Shown here piece by piece: positions 43,078-51,787 of a stretch of DNA of 64,000 bases (positions are counted from its first letter, which is position 1; every line of letters begins with the position of its first letter). The notes under the pieces are model-generated. The model was not told where the DNA came from. It made no database searches and saw nothing but the letters and a program-made list of their open reading frames with translations. A program made the position numbers and the translations under genes. This DNA is from Kaistia defluvii (lineage in GTDB: Bacteria; Pseudomonadota; Alphaproteobacteria; Rhizobiales; Kaistiaceae), in assembly GCF_040548815.1 (NCBI RefSeq), contig NZ_JBEPSM010000001.1, positions 682,001 to 746,000 of the forward strand. Reading direction: 5' to 3'.

Positions 43078-43644
43078 TTAGTCCTTGGCGCGCTCGACAT
43101 ACGAGCCGTCTTCCGTGAGGACGACGATGCGCGTGCCCGGGCCGATATGCGGCGGCACCATCGAGCGGACGCCGTTCGACAGGATCGCCGGCTTGTAGGA
43201 CGAGGAGGCGGTCTGGCCCTTGGTGGTGGGCTCGGTCTCGACGACTTCGAGCGTCATGCGCTGCGGCAGCACGATGCCGACGGCCTGCTCTTCGAAGATC
43301 GACAGGCGGACGACCATGCCTTCCTGAAGGTAGGGCGCTGCATCACCGATGACCGCCGGCGTGACGATCAGCTGCTCGTAATTGTCGGTGTTCATGAAGG
43401 TGAAGCCTTCGCCGTCCTGAAACAGGAAGGAGAAGTCGCGATCCTCGACGAACGCGCGCTCGACCTGCTCGGTCGTCTTGTAGCGGTTCGAGATCTTCAC
43501 GCCGTCGGCGAGGCCGCGCATGTCGATCTGCGTCGTCGGCGTACCCTTGCCGGGATGGAAGCTCTCGGCCGTGAGAACGGCGTAGAGCTTGCCATCGACT
43601 TCGAGAATGTTGCCCTTGCGGACCTGGCTGGCGATAACCTTCAC
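43078..43644 (-). CDS. efp: Translation elongation factor P
   Basis: A 188-residue three-domain (KOW, OB, C-terminal OB) factor that lets ribosomes pass polyproline stretches. The tip loop reads [12 protein letters not shown], with Lys33 in the position that EpmA/EpmB decorate with beta-lysine. The efp, epmA and epmB genes are adjacent here, efp divergent from the other two. Own terminator at 42998. Confidence 0.96.
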   Translation of the reverse strand: MKVIASQVRKGNILEVDGKLYAVLTAESFHPGKGTPTTQIDMRGLADGVKISNRYKTTEQVERAFVEDRDFSFLFQDGEGFTFMNTDNYEQLIVTPAVIGDAAPYLQEGMVVRLSIFEEQAVGIVLPQRMTLEVVETEPTTKGQTASSSYKPAILSNGVRSMVPPHIGPGTRIVVLTEDGSYVERAKD

Positions 43645-43786
43645 GAATTAATCCTCAGATTGGCGTCGGCGCCCGTACAAAGGCGCGATTATGGCGCGCA
43701 CCATAGCGATTCCGCTGCTTCGCGCCAGTCGAATCTCGTCGAGGCCGGCAGGCTTGCCCGGTGTCCATGACAGGAGAACTGCGAGA

Positions 43787-44830
43787 ATGACCCGTGCATC
43801 CCCCTGGTGGACGCCGCATGTCCATGCGGATCGCCGTCCCTTGCTGATGACGCGCGGGCGCATCAAGGCAGCGGTGCACAACTGGTTCTTGGGCCGCGAT
43901 TTCGTCGAGGTCGAATGCGGCATCCTGCAGGTTTCGCCCGGCAACGAGGCCCATCTGCACGCCTTCGCCACCGAACGCGTGTTTCCCGACGGAACCCGGC
44001 AACCGCTTTATCTGCATACTTCGCCGGAATTCGCGGCGAAGAAGCTGCTGGCGGCAGGCGAAAAGCGGATTTACACGCTGGGCCCCGTGTTCCGGAACCG
44101 CGAGCTCGGTCCGCGCCATGCCTGCGAGTTCACCATGCTGGAGTGGTACCGTGCCGGCGAGGCCTATGAGACGCTGATGGAGGATTGCGCCGCGCTTCTG
44201 GCCGCGGCCGCCGAGGCGGCCCAGACACGCCGCTTCACCCATCGCGGCTTCGAGACCGATCCGTTCGCCGAGCCCGAGCGGCTGACCGTCGCCAACGCCT
44301 TTCTCCGTCATGCGGGCATCGACCTGCTGGCGACACTCGCCGAGGACGGCGCGCCGGACCGCGACGGGCTGGCGGCGCAGGCGACGGCGACCGGTATCCG
44401 CCTCGTCGATGACGACAGCTGGAGCGACATTTTCAGCCGCATCATCGCCGAGAAGGTAGAGCCCAATCTGGGGCAGGGCCGGCCGACGGTTCTGTGCGAA
44501 TACCCCGTCGTCGAGGCGGCGCTGGCCCGGCCGAAGGCGGGCGATCCGCGCGTCGCCGAGCGCTTCGAGCTCTATTGCTGCGGTGTCGAGCTCGCCAACG
44601 GTTTTGGCGAGCTGACGGACGCCGCCGAGCAGCGTCGGCGCTTCATTACCGAGATGGACGAGAAGGAGCGCGTCTATGGCGACCGCTACCCGCTCGACGA
44701 GGATTTCCTCGCTGCGCTCGCCATCATGCCGGCGGCATCCGGCATCGCGCTCGGCTTCGACCGCCTGGTCATGCTGGCGACCGGAGCGCCGCGTCTTGAC
44801 GCGGTGATCTGGACACCGGCGGCGGAATGA
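43787..44830 (+). CDS. epmA: EF-P--(R)-beta-lysine ligase (GenX/PoxA)
   Basis: A 347-residue class II lysyl-tRNA-synthetase paralogue. It has YLHTSPEFAAKKLLAAG (motif 2-like), HACEFTMLEWYRAGE, and the C-terminal motif 3 GIALGFDRLVML. It lacks the N-terminal anticodon-binding domain of LysRS, as expected. It attaches beta-lysine to the EF-P tip Lys. The start is ATG 43787 with CAGGAG upstream; the frame is open to 43691 but without family sequence. Gap of 15 nt to epmB, so the pair is co-transcribed. Confidence 0.95.
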   Translation: MTRASPWWTPHVHADRRPLLMTRGRIKAAVHNWFLGRDFVEVECGILQVSPGNEAHLHAFATERVFPDGTRQPLYLHTSPEFAAKKLLAAGEKRIYTLGPVFRNRELGPRHACEFTMLEWYRAGEAYETLMEDCAALLAAAAEAAQTRRFTHRGFETDPFAEPERLTVANAFLRHAGIDLLATLAEDGAPDRDGLAAQATATGIRLVDDDSWSDIFSRIIAEKVEPNLGQGRPTVLCEYPVVEAALARPKAGDPRVAERFELYCCGVELANGFGELTDAAEQRRRFITEMDEKERVYGDRYPLDEDFLAALAIMPAASGIALGFDRLVMLATGAPRLDAVIWTPAAE

Positions 44831-44845
44831 CCGAAAGAGTGCGGA

Positions 44846-45916
44846 ATGTCCCGCTCACCCGTCATTCCGCTTGAAAAATCACTGACCCTGCGTTCGCCCG
44901 CAGCGCTTGTCGAAGCTGGCCTTGCGCCACTTTCGGCGCGCGAAGGGCTGGACCGCGTGGCCGAGCGCTATGCCGTGGCCGTGACGCCCGCCATGGCGAC
45001 GCTGATCGACGCGAGCGACCCGCAGGACCCGATCGCGGCGCAGTTCGTTCCGACGACGGCCGAGCTGACGACCTTGCCGGAAGAGCGCGCCGACCCGATC
45101 GGCGACGATGCGCACAGTCCGGTGCCGGGGTTGGTGCATCGCTACCAGGACCGCGTCCTGCTGAAGCTGGTGCATGTATGCGCCGTCTATTGCCGTTTCT
45201 GCTTCCGCCGCGAGACGGTCGGCCCCGGCGGCCCGACCATGCTCGGCGAGGACGAGCTGGAGGCAGCGCTTGCCTATATTCGCGGCCGGCCGGAAATCTG
45301 GGAAGTGGTCTTCACCGGCGGCGATCCGCTGGTCATCGCGCCGCGCCGGATGGCGGAATTGCTGGAGCGCTTTCGCGCCATCGAGCACGTCAAGATCCTG
45401 CGCTTTCACACGCGCGTGCCGGTCGTCGATCCCGCGCGCATCACCGGCGAATTGGTCGCGGCGCTGCGCAACACCGGCAAGACCGTCTATATCGCCATCC
45501 ACGCCAATCATCTACGCGAGCTGACGGCCGATGCCCGGGCGGCGTTGGCCCGGCTTGTCGACGCCGGCATCGCGCTGGTCAGCCAGACGGTGCTGCTTAA
45601 GGGCATCAACGACGATCCCGAGACGATGACGGCGCTGATGCGCGGCTTCGTCGAGGCGCGGGTGAAGCCCTATTACCTGCATCATGGCGACCTCGCCCCC
45701 GGCACCAGCCATTTCCGCACCTCGATCGCGGAAGGTCAGGCGCTGATGCGCGCCCTGCGCGGCCGGCTCTCCGGCCTCGCCCAGCCCACCTATGTGCTCG
45801 ACATTCCCGGCGGCTACGGCAAGGTGCCGATCGGGCCGGATTATGTCCGCGAGGACGGCACTGTCATCGATCCGAATGGCGGCGCGCACGAATATCGGTT
45901 CAACGACGCGGTCTGA
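44846..45916 (+). CDS. epmB: EF-P lysine 2,3-aminomutase (EpmB)
   Basis: A 356-residue radical-SAM enzyme that makes (R)-beta-lysine for EpmA. The Fe4S4 ligands are C112, C116 and C119 in CAVYCRFCF. A KamA-family block VVFTGGDPLVIAP and the PLP-Lys region near HHGDLAPGTSHFRTS support it. It is shorter than catabolic KamA. EpmC, the EF-P hydroxylase, is not in the window and is absent from many alphaproteobacteria. Confidence 0.95.
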   Translation: MSRSPVIPLEKSLTLRSPAALVEAGLAPLSAREGLDRVAERYAVAVTPAMATLIDASDPQDPIAAQFVPTTAELTTLPEERADPIGDDAHSPVPGLVHRYQDRVLLKLVHVCAVYCRFCFRRETVGPGGPTMLGEDELEAALAYIRGRPEIWEVVFTGGDPLVIAPRRMAELLERFRAIEHVKILRFHTRVPVVDPARITGELVAALRNTGKTVYIAIHANHLRELTADARAALARLVDAGIALVSQTVLLKGINDDPETMTALMRGFVEARVKPYYLHHGDLAPGTSHFRTSIAEGQALMRALRGRLSGLAQPTYVLDIPGGYGKVPIGPDYVREDGTVIDPNGGAHEYRFNDAV

Positions 45917-46000
45917 GATTGGCGCCAAGGGCGTCTGCGCCTTGCGATCCGCCGCCGGCCGATGGCAGGATCGGCCGAATGTTCCGCATGAGGGTTTACC

Positions 46001-46636
46001 GTGTACCAGCCACCCGCCTTTCGTGAAGACCGGCTTGACGTCATGCATGGGCTGATGCGTGCCTATCCGCTGGCCATGCTGGTGACGGCGGGAGAGGGCG
46101 GGCTGATGGCCAATCTGATCCCGTTCCTGATCGATCCGTCCGGCTCCGAAAAAGGGCTGTTACGGGCCCATCTTGCCCGCGCCAACGAGCAGTTGGCGGC
46201 GCTCCGGGCCGGCGCCGAGGCGCTGGTTCTGTTCCAGGGACCGAACGCTTATGTGACGCCGAACTGGTATGCGACCAAGGCCGAGACCCACAAGGTCGTG
46301 CCGACCTGGAACTACGCCACGGTGCATGCCTGGGGCACGCCGCGCATCCTCGAATCGACCGAGTGGCTGCGCCAGCAGGTCGGCGAACTGACCGATGCGA
46401 GCGAGGCGTCGCAGGCGCGAGCCTGGCGCGTCGATGACGCGCCGGAGCCGTTTCTCGCCGGCCAGATGAAGGGCATTGTCGGGCTGGAGATCCCGATTTC
46501 CCGCATCGAAGGCAAGTGGAAGGTGAGCCAGAACCGGCCTGCCGCCGATCGCGAAGGCGTCATCGACGGATTGCGACAGAGCGACCATCCGATGGCCGAG
46601 CTGGTGGCCGAACGTTACAAGCCGGCTTCCGACTGA
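46001..46636 (+). CDS. FMN-binding negative transcriptional regulator PaiB
   Basis: A 211-residue protein from GTG 46001. It has LVTAGEGGLMANLIPFLID, YVTPNWYATKAETHKVVPTW and NYATVHAWG, the defining blocks of the PaiB (FMN-binding split-barrel) family. B. subtilis PaiB represses degradative-enzyme and sporulation genes; in Gram-negatives its role is mostly unknown. It stands alone, 84 nt after epmB, and a YitT gene converges on it. Confidence 0.88.
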   Translation: MYQPPAFREDRLDVMHGLMRAYPLAMLVTAGEGGLMANLIPFLIDPSGSEKGLLRAHLARANEQLAALRAGAEALVLFQGPNAYVTPNWYATKAETHKVVPTWNYATVHAWGTPRILESTEWLRQQVGELTDASEASQARAWRVDDAPEPFLAGQMKGIVGLEIPISRIEGKWKVSQNRPAADREGVIDGLRQSDHPMAELVAERYKPASD

Positions 46637-46649
46637 GGCTGTCTCTGGC

Positions 46650-47315
46650 TCACGCCCTGCGCGAGCGCACCAAGGCGGCCTTAGCGCTGCGGTTGCGCTC
46701 AAAGCGGGCGAAGCCGGCATAGCGGCCGGGCTTGTGGTAGAAGGCCAGCACGATGTTGAGGCAGATCACGGCGAAGACCGAGAGCGCCACCTGGCTCGGC
46801 TGGAGCAGCAGGAATGCCGCCGCCATGACGCAGAGATCCGCCGCCATCAGCAGCTTGCCGGCCCGCCACCCGCGGCGTTCCTGCAGATAGACCGCCGCCG
46901 TCGCGAAGCCGCCAATGCCCGCCTGGTGGCGGATCAGCGACAGCATGCCCATGCCGATCAGCAGCCCGCCCATCGCCGCCGCCAGGATCGGTTCGATATG
47001 GCCGAAGGTCAGCAGGGACGGTAGCAGGGTGGTCTCGACCGAAAGCAGCGCCGTCGCGATGACCGAGCGCAGCAGGTAGAGCGGGCCGAAGGCCAGATAG
47101 GCGAAGATGAAGAACGGCACGTTGATGACGAAGAAGACGCTGCCGAAATCGAGCCCGGTCGCCTTGTTGGTCAGGAAGGCGATGCCCGCCGTGCCGCCAA
47201 TGCCAAGCCCCGCCGCCTTCAGCATGGCGAGGCCGAGCGCGATGAACAGCGTGCCGATCAGGAAGGCGAGCACATCGTCATAGAGCGAATGCGCGAGCTG
47301 CCGTTCGTCGTTCAT
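46650..47315 (-). CDS. YitT-family membrane protein (DUF161)
   Basis: A 221-residue integral membrane protein with five to six helices. It has ALGLAMLKAAGLGIGGTAGI and LIRHQAGIGGFATAAVYLQE, the glycine-rich repeated elements of YitT/YczE-type proteins. They are uncharacterised, perhaps transporters of small cations or metabolites. It ends 13 nt before the paiB stop (convergent). The start at 47315 lies about 30 nt from a perfect palindrome. Confidence 0.8.
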   Translation of the reverse strand: MNDERQLAHSLYDDVLAFLIGTLFIALGLAMLKAAGLGIGGTAGIAFLTNKATGLDFGSVFFVINVPFFIFAYLAFGPLYLLRSVIATALLSVETTLLPSLLTFGHIEPILAAAMGGLLIGMGMLSLIRHQAGIGGFATAAVYLQERRGWRAGKLLMAADLCVMAAAFLLLQPSQVALSVFAVICLNIVLAFYHKPGRYAGFARFERNRSAKAALVRSRRA

Positions 47316-47346
47316 GGGCCATCTCCGAGGCGCACCGATGCAATAG

Positions 47347-47361
47347 GACAGTAATACTGTC
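47347..47361. promoter_or_regulatory. Perfect palindrome between YitT and amidohydrolase genes
   Basis: GACAGTA-A-TACTGTC, seven bases each side of a central A, lies 31 nt upstream of the YitT start and 130 nt upstream of the amidohydrolase start. Its spacing and length suit a dimeric repressor. No regulator gene is adjacent, so the binding protein is unknown. Confidence 0.55.
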
Positions 47362-47490
47362 TTAAATCGCCGACAAGCGAATATTGCGGTGCAACATCTG
47401 CCGGGCGATGCTGTGGCGGCTGACGGATGAGGAGCGGCGATCTAGCATGGTCGATAGCGATATAGCCGGAGCGGGTCAGAGGGGAAATCA

Positions 47491-49026
47491 ATGCGCGCAT
47501 TCAAGATCATCCGGGGTGGCCGCCTGCTCGATGCGGGCGCCAGGGCGGCGCCGCTGCGCGATATCCTGATCCGCGACGGCGCCATCCTCGAGATCGGCGC
47601 GCCAGGTCTCAACGCGCCGGACGATGCGGAGATCGTCGATGCCAGCCGGCATCTGCTGCATCCGGGCCTCGTCAACGGCCACACCCATGGCACCGGGGCG
47701 CTGACGCGCGGCTATCGCGACCGCTTCAATCTGGAGCTCCTGCTGCTGGCGACCCCGGCGCGCTTCGCCAACCAGACGCTGGAGATGAAGTATCTCAACA
47801 CCTATCTCGGCGCGGTCGAGATGGCGATGAAGGGCTGCACGCTCGCCTTCGATCTGACCTTCGGCCTTCCGGTCGCCTCGATCGAGGAACTGGAGGCGAT
47901 GGGGCAGGCCTATCGCGACGCCGGCATTCGCGCCGTGATGGCGCCGATGCTGGCCGATACGACCTTCTATCGCGGCATTCCGGGTCTGGTCGAAAGCCTG
48001 CCCGACGATCTGCGGGCGCTGGCCAAGATCGACGGCGCGCCGGCCACCGACCGGGTGCTGGCGCTGATGGACGAGGCGCTGAAGCGCTGGCCGCATGACC
48101 GCGACCACGTCAAGCTCGGTATCGCGCCGACCATTCCGCTGGTCTGCTCGGACGAACTGATGCTCGGCTGCGACCGGCTGGCGCGCGAGCATGGGACGGT
48201 CATCCAGAGCCATATCGGCGAGGCCAAGATGCAGGCCATCTCGGCGATCGCCAAGTATGGCAAGACCATGCTGGCCCATGTCGACGACCTGGGCGTCCTC
48301 GGCCCGCACTTTTCCATCGCGCATGGCATCTGGCTTGATGATGACGACCTGCGTCGCGTCGCCGACCGTGGCTCGTTCATCTCGCACAATGCCGGCAGCA
48401 ACATGCGGCTCGGCTCGGGCATCGCCGATGCGCGCAAAATGCTGGAATTCGGCATCAACCTCGCCATCGGCACGGATGGCGCCGTCTCATCGGATAACCA
48501 GAACATGTATGAGGCGATGCGCGCCGCCGGCCAGGTCGCTGCCGTGCGCCAGCCGGACCATCGCCGCTGGCTGACGGCGCCCGAAATCATCGATGCGGCG
48601 ACGCGGGGCGGGGCGCAGATGGCCGGCTTCGACCATGTCGGCGCCATCGCGCCCGGCAAGCGCGCCGACATCGTCTTTCTCAGCCTCGATCATCCCAACT
48701 GGATGCCGATCAACGATCCCGCGACGCAGCTGGTCTTCGCCGAGGACGCGACCGCCGTGCGCCATGTCATGGTCGACGGCACGTTCATCGTCCGCGACGG
48801 CCGACACCTTGCCTCCGACATGGCGTCGCTCGCCGACAAGGCGGAGGCGGCGCGTGACCGCATGTTGGAGTTGAACGCCGCCGAGATCGCAAAGGTCGAA
48901 AAGCTGGAGGAGGCCGTGACCGGCTTCTGCCGAGGGCTGTCGATGAAGCCGTATCGCGTCGAGCGCTATGCGGCGTTTCCCTGCGGCTGCGACGAGGCCT
49001 CCGGTTTCGCGGCGACGCCGGGCTGA
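47491..49026 (+). CDS. Amidohydrolase family protein (ATZ/TRZ-type deaminase)
   Basis: A 511-residue metal-dependent hydrolase. Metal ligands are visible in VNGHTHG (residues 62-68), QSHIGEA, IAHGIWL and the GTDGAVSSDNQ Asp. The arrangement fits S-adenosylhomocysteine/methylthioadenosine or guanine/atrazine-type deaminases, and the TRZ/ATZ group, with cofactor Zn or Fe. It is longer than usual at the C-terminus and contains cysteines in PCGC near the end. The last 61 nt overlap the opposite-strand msrQ tail. Substrate unknown; no transporter is beside it. Confidence 0.85.
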   Translation: MRAFKIIRGGRLLDAGARAAPLRDILIRDGAILEIGAPGLNAPDDAEIVDASRHLLHPGLVNGHTHGTGALTRGYRDRFNLELLLLATPARFANQTLEMKYLNTYLGAVEMAMKGCTLAFDLTFGLPVASIEELEAMGQAYRDAGIRAVMAPMLADTTFYRGIPGLVESLPDDLRALAKIDGAPATDRVLALMDEALKRWPHDRDHVKLGIAPTIPLVCSDELMLGCDRLAREHGTVIQSHIGEAKMQAISAIAKYGKTMLAHVDDLGVLGPHFSIAHGIWLDDDDLRRVADRGSFISHNAGSNMRLGSGIADARKMLEFGINLAIGTDGAVSSDNQNMYEAMRAAGQVAAVRQPDHRRWLTAPEIIDAATRGGAQMAGFDHVGAIAPGKRADIVFLSLDHPNWMPINDPATQLVFAEDATAVRHVMVDGTFIVRDGRHLASDMASLADKAEAARDRMLELNAAEIAKVEKLEEAVTGFCRGLSMKPYRVERYAAFPCGCDEASGFAATPG

Positions 49027-49907
49027 CGGGCGGAACGCCGCGCCGACTTCTTGGCCGGCAGGAAGCGGTGGAAGACCGCCACCGCCAGCACGGCGAGAGC
49101 GATGCCGCCGATGATCCAGGCCGGCCGGATGCCGGCGGCGGGGTTGAAATTGGTCGGCAGGACGCGGCTGAAGGCGACGCCGATCTTCAGATAATAGTAG
49201 AGCGCCTCGCCGAACGCCGTGGCCACCGTCATGGTGGCGCCCAGCGCCAGCGTCGCGGGCAGGGTGGCGATCCGCGCCTCGCCGAGCCATGCCGCCAGCA
49301 AGCGCCAGGTGAGCAGCCAGATCGCGACGGCGGTGATGACGATCGGCTCGGTGACGCCGAGCTTCGACTGCAGGAAGAAGTGCAGCGCCGCCAGCAGGAT
49401 GATCGGATAGATGAGATGGTGCAGGCGGCGCCAGTTGAGGCCGCCCATGCGCTTCATCATGCCATTGGTTGAGGTGATCGCCAGCGGCGTCAGCAGGATT
49501 AGGACCATCAACCCGATGGTGAGATAGACGCGGGCGAAGATCTCCGAGATCACCTTTGGCACATCCCAGGCGAGATCGCCGGCATAGGCGACAAGGTGGA
49601 TGAGCCCATAGGCGAAGACCGCATTGCCGAGCGCGCGCCGGACGAAGACCAGTTCCGGCCAGCGCCAGACATGGCGCAGTGGCGTGATGGCGAGCGTCAG
49701 TAGCAGGAACCGCACCGCCCAGAGGCCGGTCTGGTGGTTGATCTCGATCATCTGGCGGGGACCGAGCGTCCCCATCATGGCGCGGGCCACGAGCCACAGG
49801 CCAGGCAGGAACACGCCGGCGAAGACGATGGCCTTGAGCGGCGAGAAATCGCCCTTCCTGTCCTGCCAGGGATAGAGACGGGCGGCCGGCGTGGCGGATC
49901 GATTCAT
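48966..49907 (-). CDS. msrQ: Protein-methionine-sulfoxide reductase haem subunit MsrQ
   Basis: A 313-residue membrane protein with six or more helices and several haem-ligating His (for example in WRRLHHLIYP and LHFFLQ), matching the ferric-reductase-like MsrQ/YedZ family; alphaproteobacterial members carry a longer tail as here. It normally passes electrons from quinone to the periplasmic MsrP, which repairs oxidised methionines. No msrP gene is adjacent. I start at ATG 49907 (GAGG upstream), not the TTG at 49922. The tail runs 61 nt past the amidohydrolase stop on the other strand. Confidence 0.85.
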   Translation of the reverse strand: MNRSATPAARLYPWQDRKGDFSPLKAIVFAGVFLPGLWLVARAMMGTLGPRQMIEINHQTGLWAVRFLLLTLAITPLRHVWRWPELVFVRRALGNAVFAYGLIHLVAYAGDLAWDVPKVISEIFARVYLTIGLMVLILLTPLAITSTNGMMKRMGGLNWRRLHHLIYPIILLAALHFFLQSKLGVTEPIVITAVAIWLLTWRLLAAWLGEARIATLPATLALGATMTVATAFGEALYYYLKIGVAFSRVLPTNFNPAAGIRPAWIIGGIALAVLAVAVFHRFLPAKKSARRSARQPGVAAKPEASSQPQGNAA

Positions 49908-49974
49908 CGGGACCTCATGCAATCGCTGTTAGTCCTCATACGTGACCAGAAGGCGATTTGTGTCACCGCGGCGA

Positions 49975-50634
49975 TCAGCTTTCCGTGAGCGGTGCCAATT
50001 TTGCCAGCCGTTCAAAGGCCGTCGGGCGCGGGATGCCGTCCCTCAGGCGCGCGTCGATCCGCGCGGCGCACTCGGCTGGCGTGAGCTGCGACGTGTCGAG
50101 TTCGAGGTCGTAGATGCCGGGGACATGCACGGCGTTCTGCCAGCGGAGGACCGGGGCAGGGACGGGATCTCCGGCGGTGCCTACGGCATAGAGGCCCTCG
50201 CGCCCCGCCTGCCCGGCGCGACGCCGCTGCATGATGGTCTCGATGGGACAGCGGACGCCGACGAACAGCACCGGAAGGCCGGAAAGGCGACGGGCGCAAT
50301 CGGGCAGGATTTGCAGCGGCTGTGAATAATCGTCGTGATGGCCGACATCGACGACGACGTCGAGGCCGAGCCGGCTGTGCGCCGCGATCGATTCGTAGAG
50401 CGCAGCGTAGAACGTCGGGAGGCGCGGTTCGAGATCCGGCCGTTCACCACCGGGACGAAGGCCTAGGCCCGGCCGATGGCGCGGCGGCGTTACGGCGTTG
50501 ACATAGGCGTCGACGCCAAGACTCATCCAGGCGCCGTCGAAGCTCTCCTGGATGGCGGCCGCGATGCTCGATTTTCCGGATCGCGGCGCGCCGTTCAGGA
50601 TGACGATCCGGCCAGGGCGAGGGGCCTGCGTCAA
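49975..50634 (-). CDS. Chloramphenicol-phosphotransferase-like P-loop kinase
   Basis: A 219-residue protein. It has P-loop GAPRSGKSS (residues 15-23), a DVVVDVGHHDDYS block, and VGVRCPIETIMQRRR, matching the CPT family (chloramphenicol 3-O-phosphotransferase and relatives). Start TTG 50634 lies 9 nt after the fructokinase stop, so both are on one minus-strand transcript. A sugar- or metabolite-kinase role is as likely as drug resistance; it may have been co-opted. Confidence 0.75.
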   Translation of the reverse strand: MTQAPRPGRIVILNGAPRSGKSSIAAAIQESFDGAWMSLGVDAYVNAVTPPRHRPGLGLRPGGERPDLEPRLPTFYAALYESIAAHSRLGLDVVVDVGHHDDYSQPLQILPDCARRLSGLPVLFVGVRCPIETIMQRRRAGQAGREGLYAVGTAGDPVPAPVLRWQNAVHVPGIYDLELDTSQLTPAECAARIDARLRDGIPRPTAFERLAKLAPLTES

Positions 50635-50655
50635 GCCGAAGCCTCAGGCTTCGGC
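50635..50655. other. Perfect hairpin across the fructokinase stop codon
   Basis: GCCGAAGCC-TCA-GGCTTCGGC, a perfect 9-bp stem with a 3-nt loop, covers the end of the fructokinase gene and lies just upstream of the next start. It encodes the fructokinase tail (VEAEA). It may modulate translation of the downstream kinase gene. No U tract. Confidence 0.5.
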
Positions 50656-51579
50656 TTCGACCAGTTCGCTGCGCCAGGGCGGGTTGGCGCCGGCGCGCGA
50701 GCAGGTGATCGCGGCGACGCGGTTGGCGAAATCGAGCGCGTCCTTGAGGGCGGCGGGGTCGATGTTGCGCACGCCGTCGATCGTCAGGTGGCCCTTCTCG
50801 GAGAGCCGCGCCAGCAGGCCGCCGGTAAAGCTGTCGCCGGCGCCCACTGTGTCGGCGATGATGACGGGGATGACCGGGCTGAAGACCGAGCCACTTGGCG
50901 TATAGGCGGTGACGCCATTGCCGCCGCGCGTGACGACGACGAGGCCCGTGCCGGCAGCGAGCCAGCCGCTGGCAACCGTCCCCGCCTCGACGCCCGGATA
51001 GAGCCATTCGAGATCGGCGCCGGAGATCTTCACGATGTCGGCGCCATGCGCGAACTTTTCGACGTTGGCGATGAACGCGTCGCGGTCATGGATCAGCGTC
51101 GGGCGGACATTGGGGTCGTAGCAAAGCACCCGCTTGCCGCGATTGGCATCCATCACGGCGGCGAGGCGGCTGACGCTGGGCTCGGGGATCAGCGAGATCG
51201 AACCAAAGTGGATCGCCTCGACCTCGTCGCCGATCGGCTCATGCGCGGCCGGATCGTGCAGGCGTCCGGCCGAATTCTCGTCGAAGAAGGCGTATTGCGG
51301 TTCGTCATGCAGCAGGCTGACGAAGGCGAGCGTGGTAGGACGCGCCGAGAAGCCGACATATTTCAGGCTGACCAGGGAGCGCTTCAGTTCCTCGACCAGC
51401 ATCTCGCCGAAGAAATCGGTCGAGATGCCGCCCAGGAAACCGGTATGGTTGCCCAGCCGGCCGGCGGTCAGGGCCACGTTGTACGGCGAGCCGCCGACTT
51501 TCGGCTGATAGGAATCGTTTCCCGCCGCATCCTTGACCGGCAGGAAGTCGATCAGTGCCTCGCCGCAACTCACGATCAT
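50644..51579 (-). CDS. PfkB-family carbohydrate kinase, probably fructokinase
   Basis: A 311-residue ribokinase-fold kinase. It opens MIVSCGEALIDFLPVKDAAG and has GGSPYNVALTAGRLG and the C-terminal DTVGAGDSFTGGLLARL with the catalytic Asp and anion hole. The pattern fits bacterial fructokinases (ScrK/Frk), which phosphorylate fructose to fructose-6-phosphate. I start at ATG 51579 with GGGAG upstream; the frame remains open upstream but loses family character. Last-but-one gene of a minus-strand pair with the CPT-like kinase. Confidence 0.88.
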   Translation of the reverse strand: MIVSCGEALIDFLPVKDAAGNDSYQPKVGGSPYNVALTAGRLGNHTGFLGGISTDFFGEMLVEELKRSLVSLKYVGFSARPTTLAFVSLLHDEPQYAFFDENSAGRLHDPAAHEPIGDEVEAIHFGSISLIPEPSVSRLAAVMDANRGKRVLCYDPNVRPTLIHDRDAFIANVEKFAHGADIVKISGADLEWLYPGVEAGTVASGWLAAGTGLVVVTRGGNGVTAYTPSGSVFSPVIPVIIADTVGAGDSFTGGLLARLSEKGHLTIDGVRNIDPAALKDALDFANRVAAITCSRAGANPPWRSELVEAEA

Positions 51580-51787
51580 CTCGGTCTTCTCCCGCTGGTC
51601 TGTATCGTCCATGCCCATTAGCCGAAGCGCGGCGCGCCGCCAAGCGGCTTCGACGTGTCGCGTCGGTCCGCGCATGGGTGCGATCCGATGTCCCTCGTGT
51701 TTCGTCGCAGCCTTTGCCCTATAACGGCCTTGCGCCGGTGGCATCCGCCGGATCGTCGAAGTTTTCTGCTGCAACGACCGAGAAACC

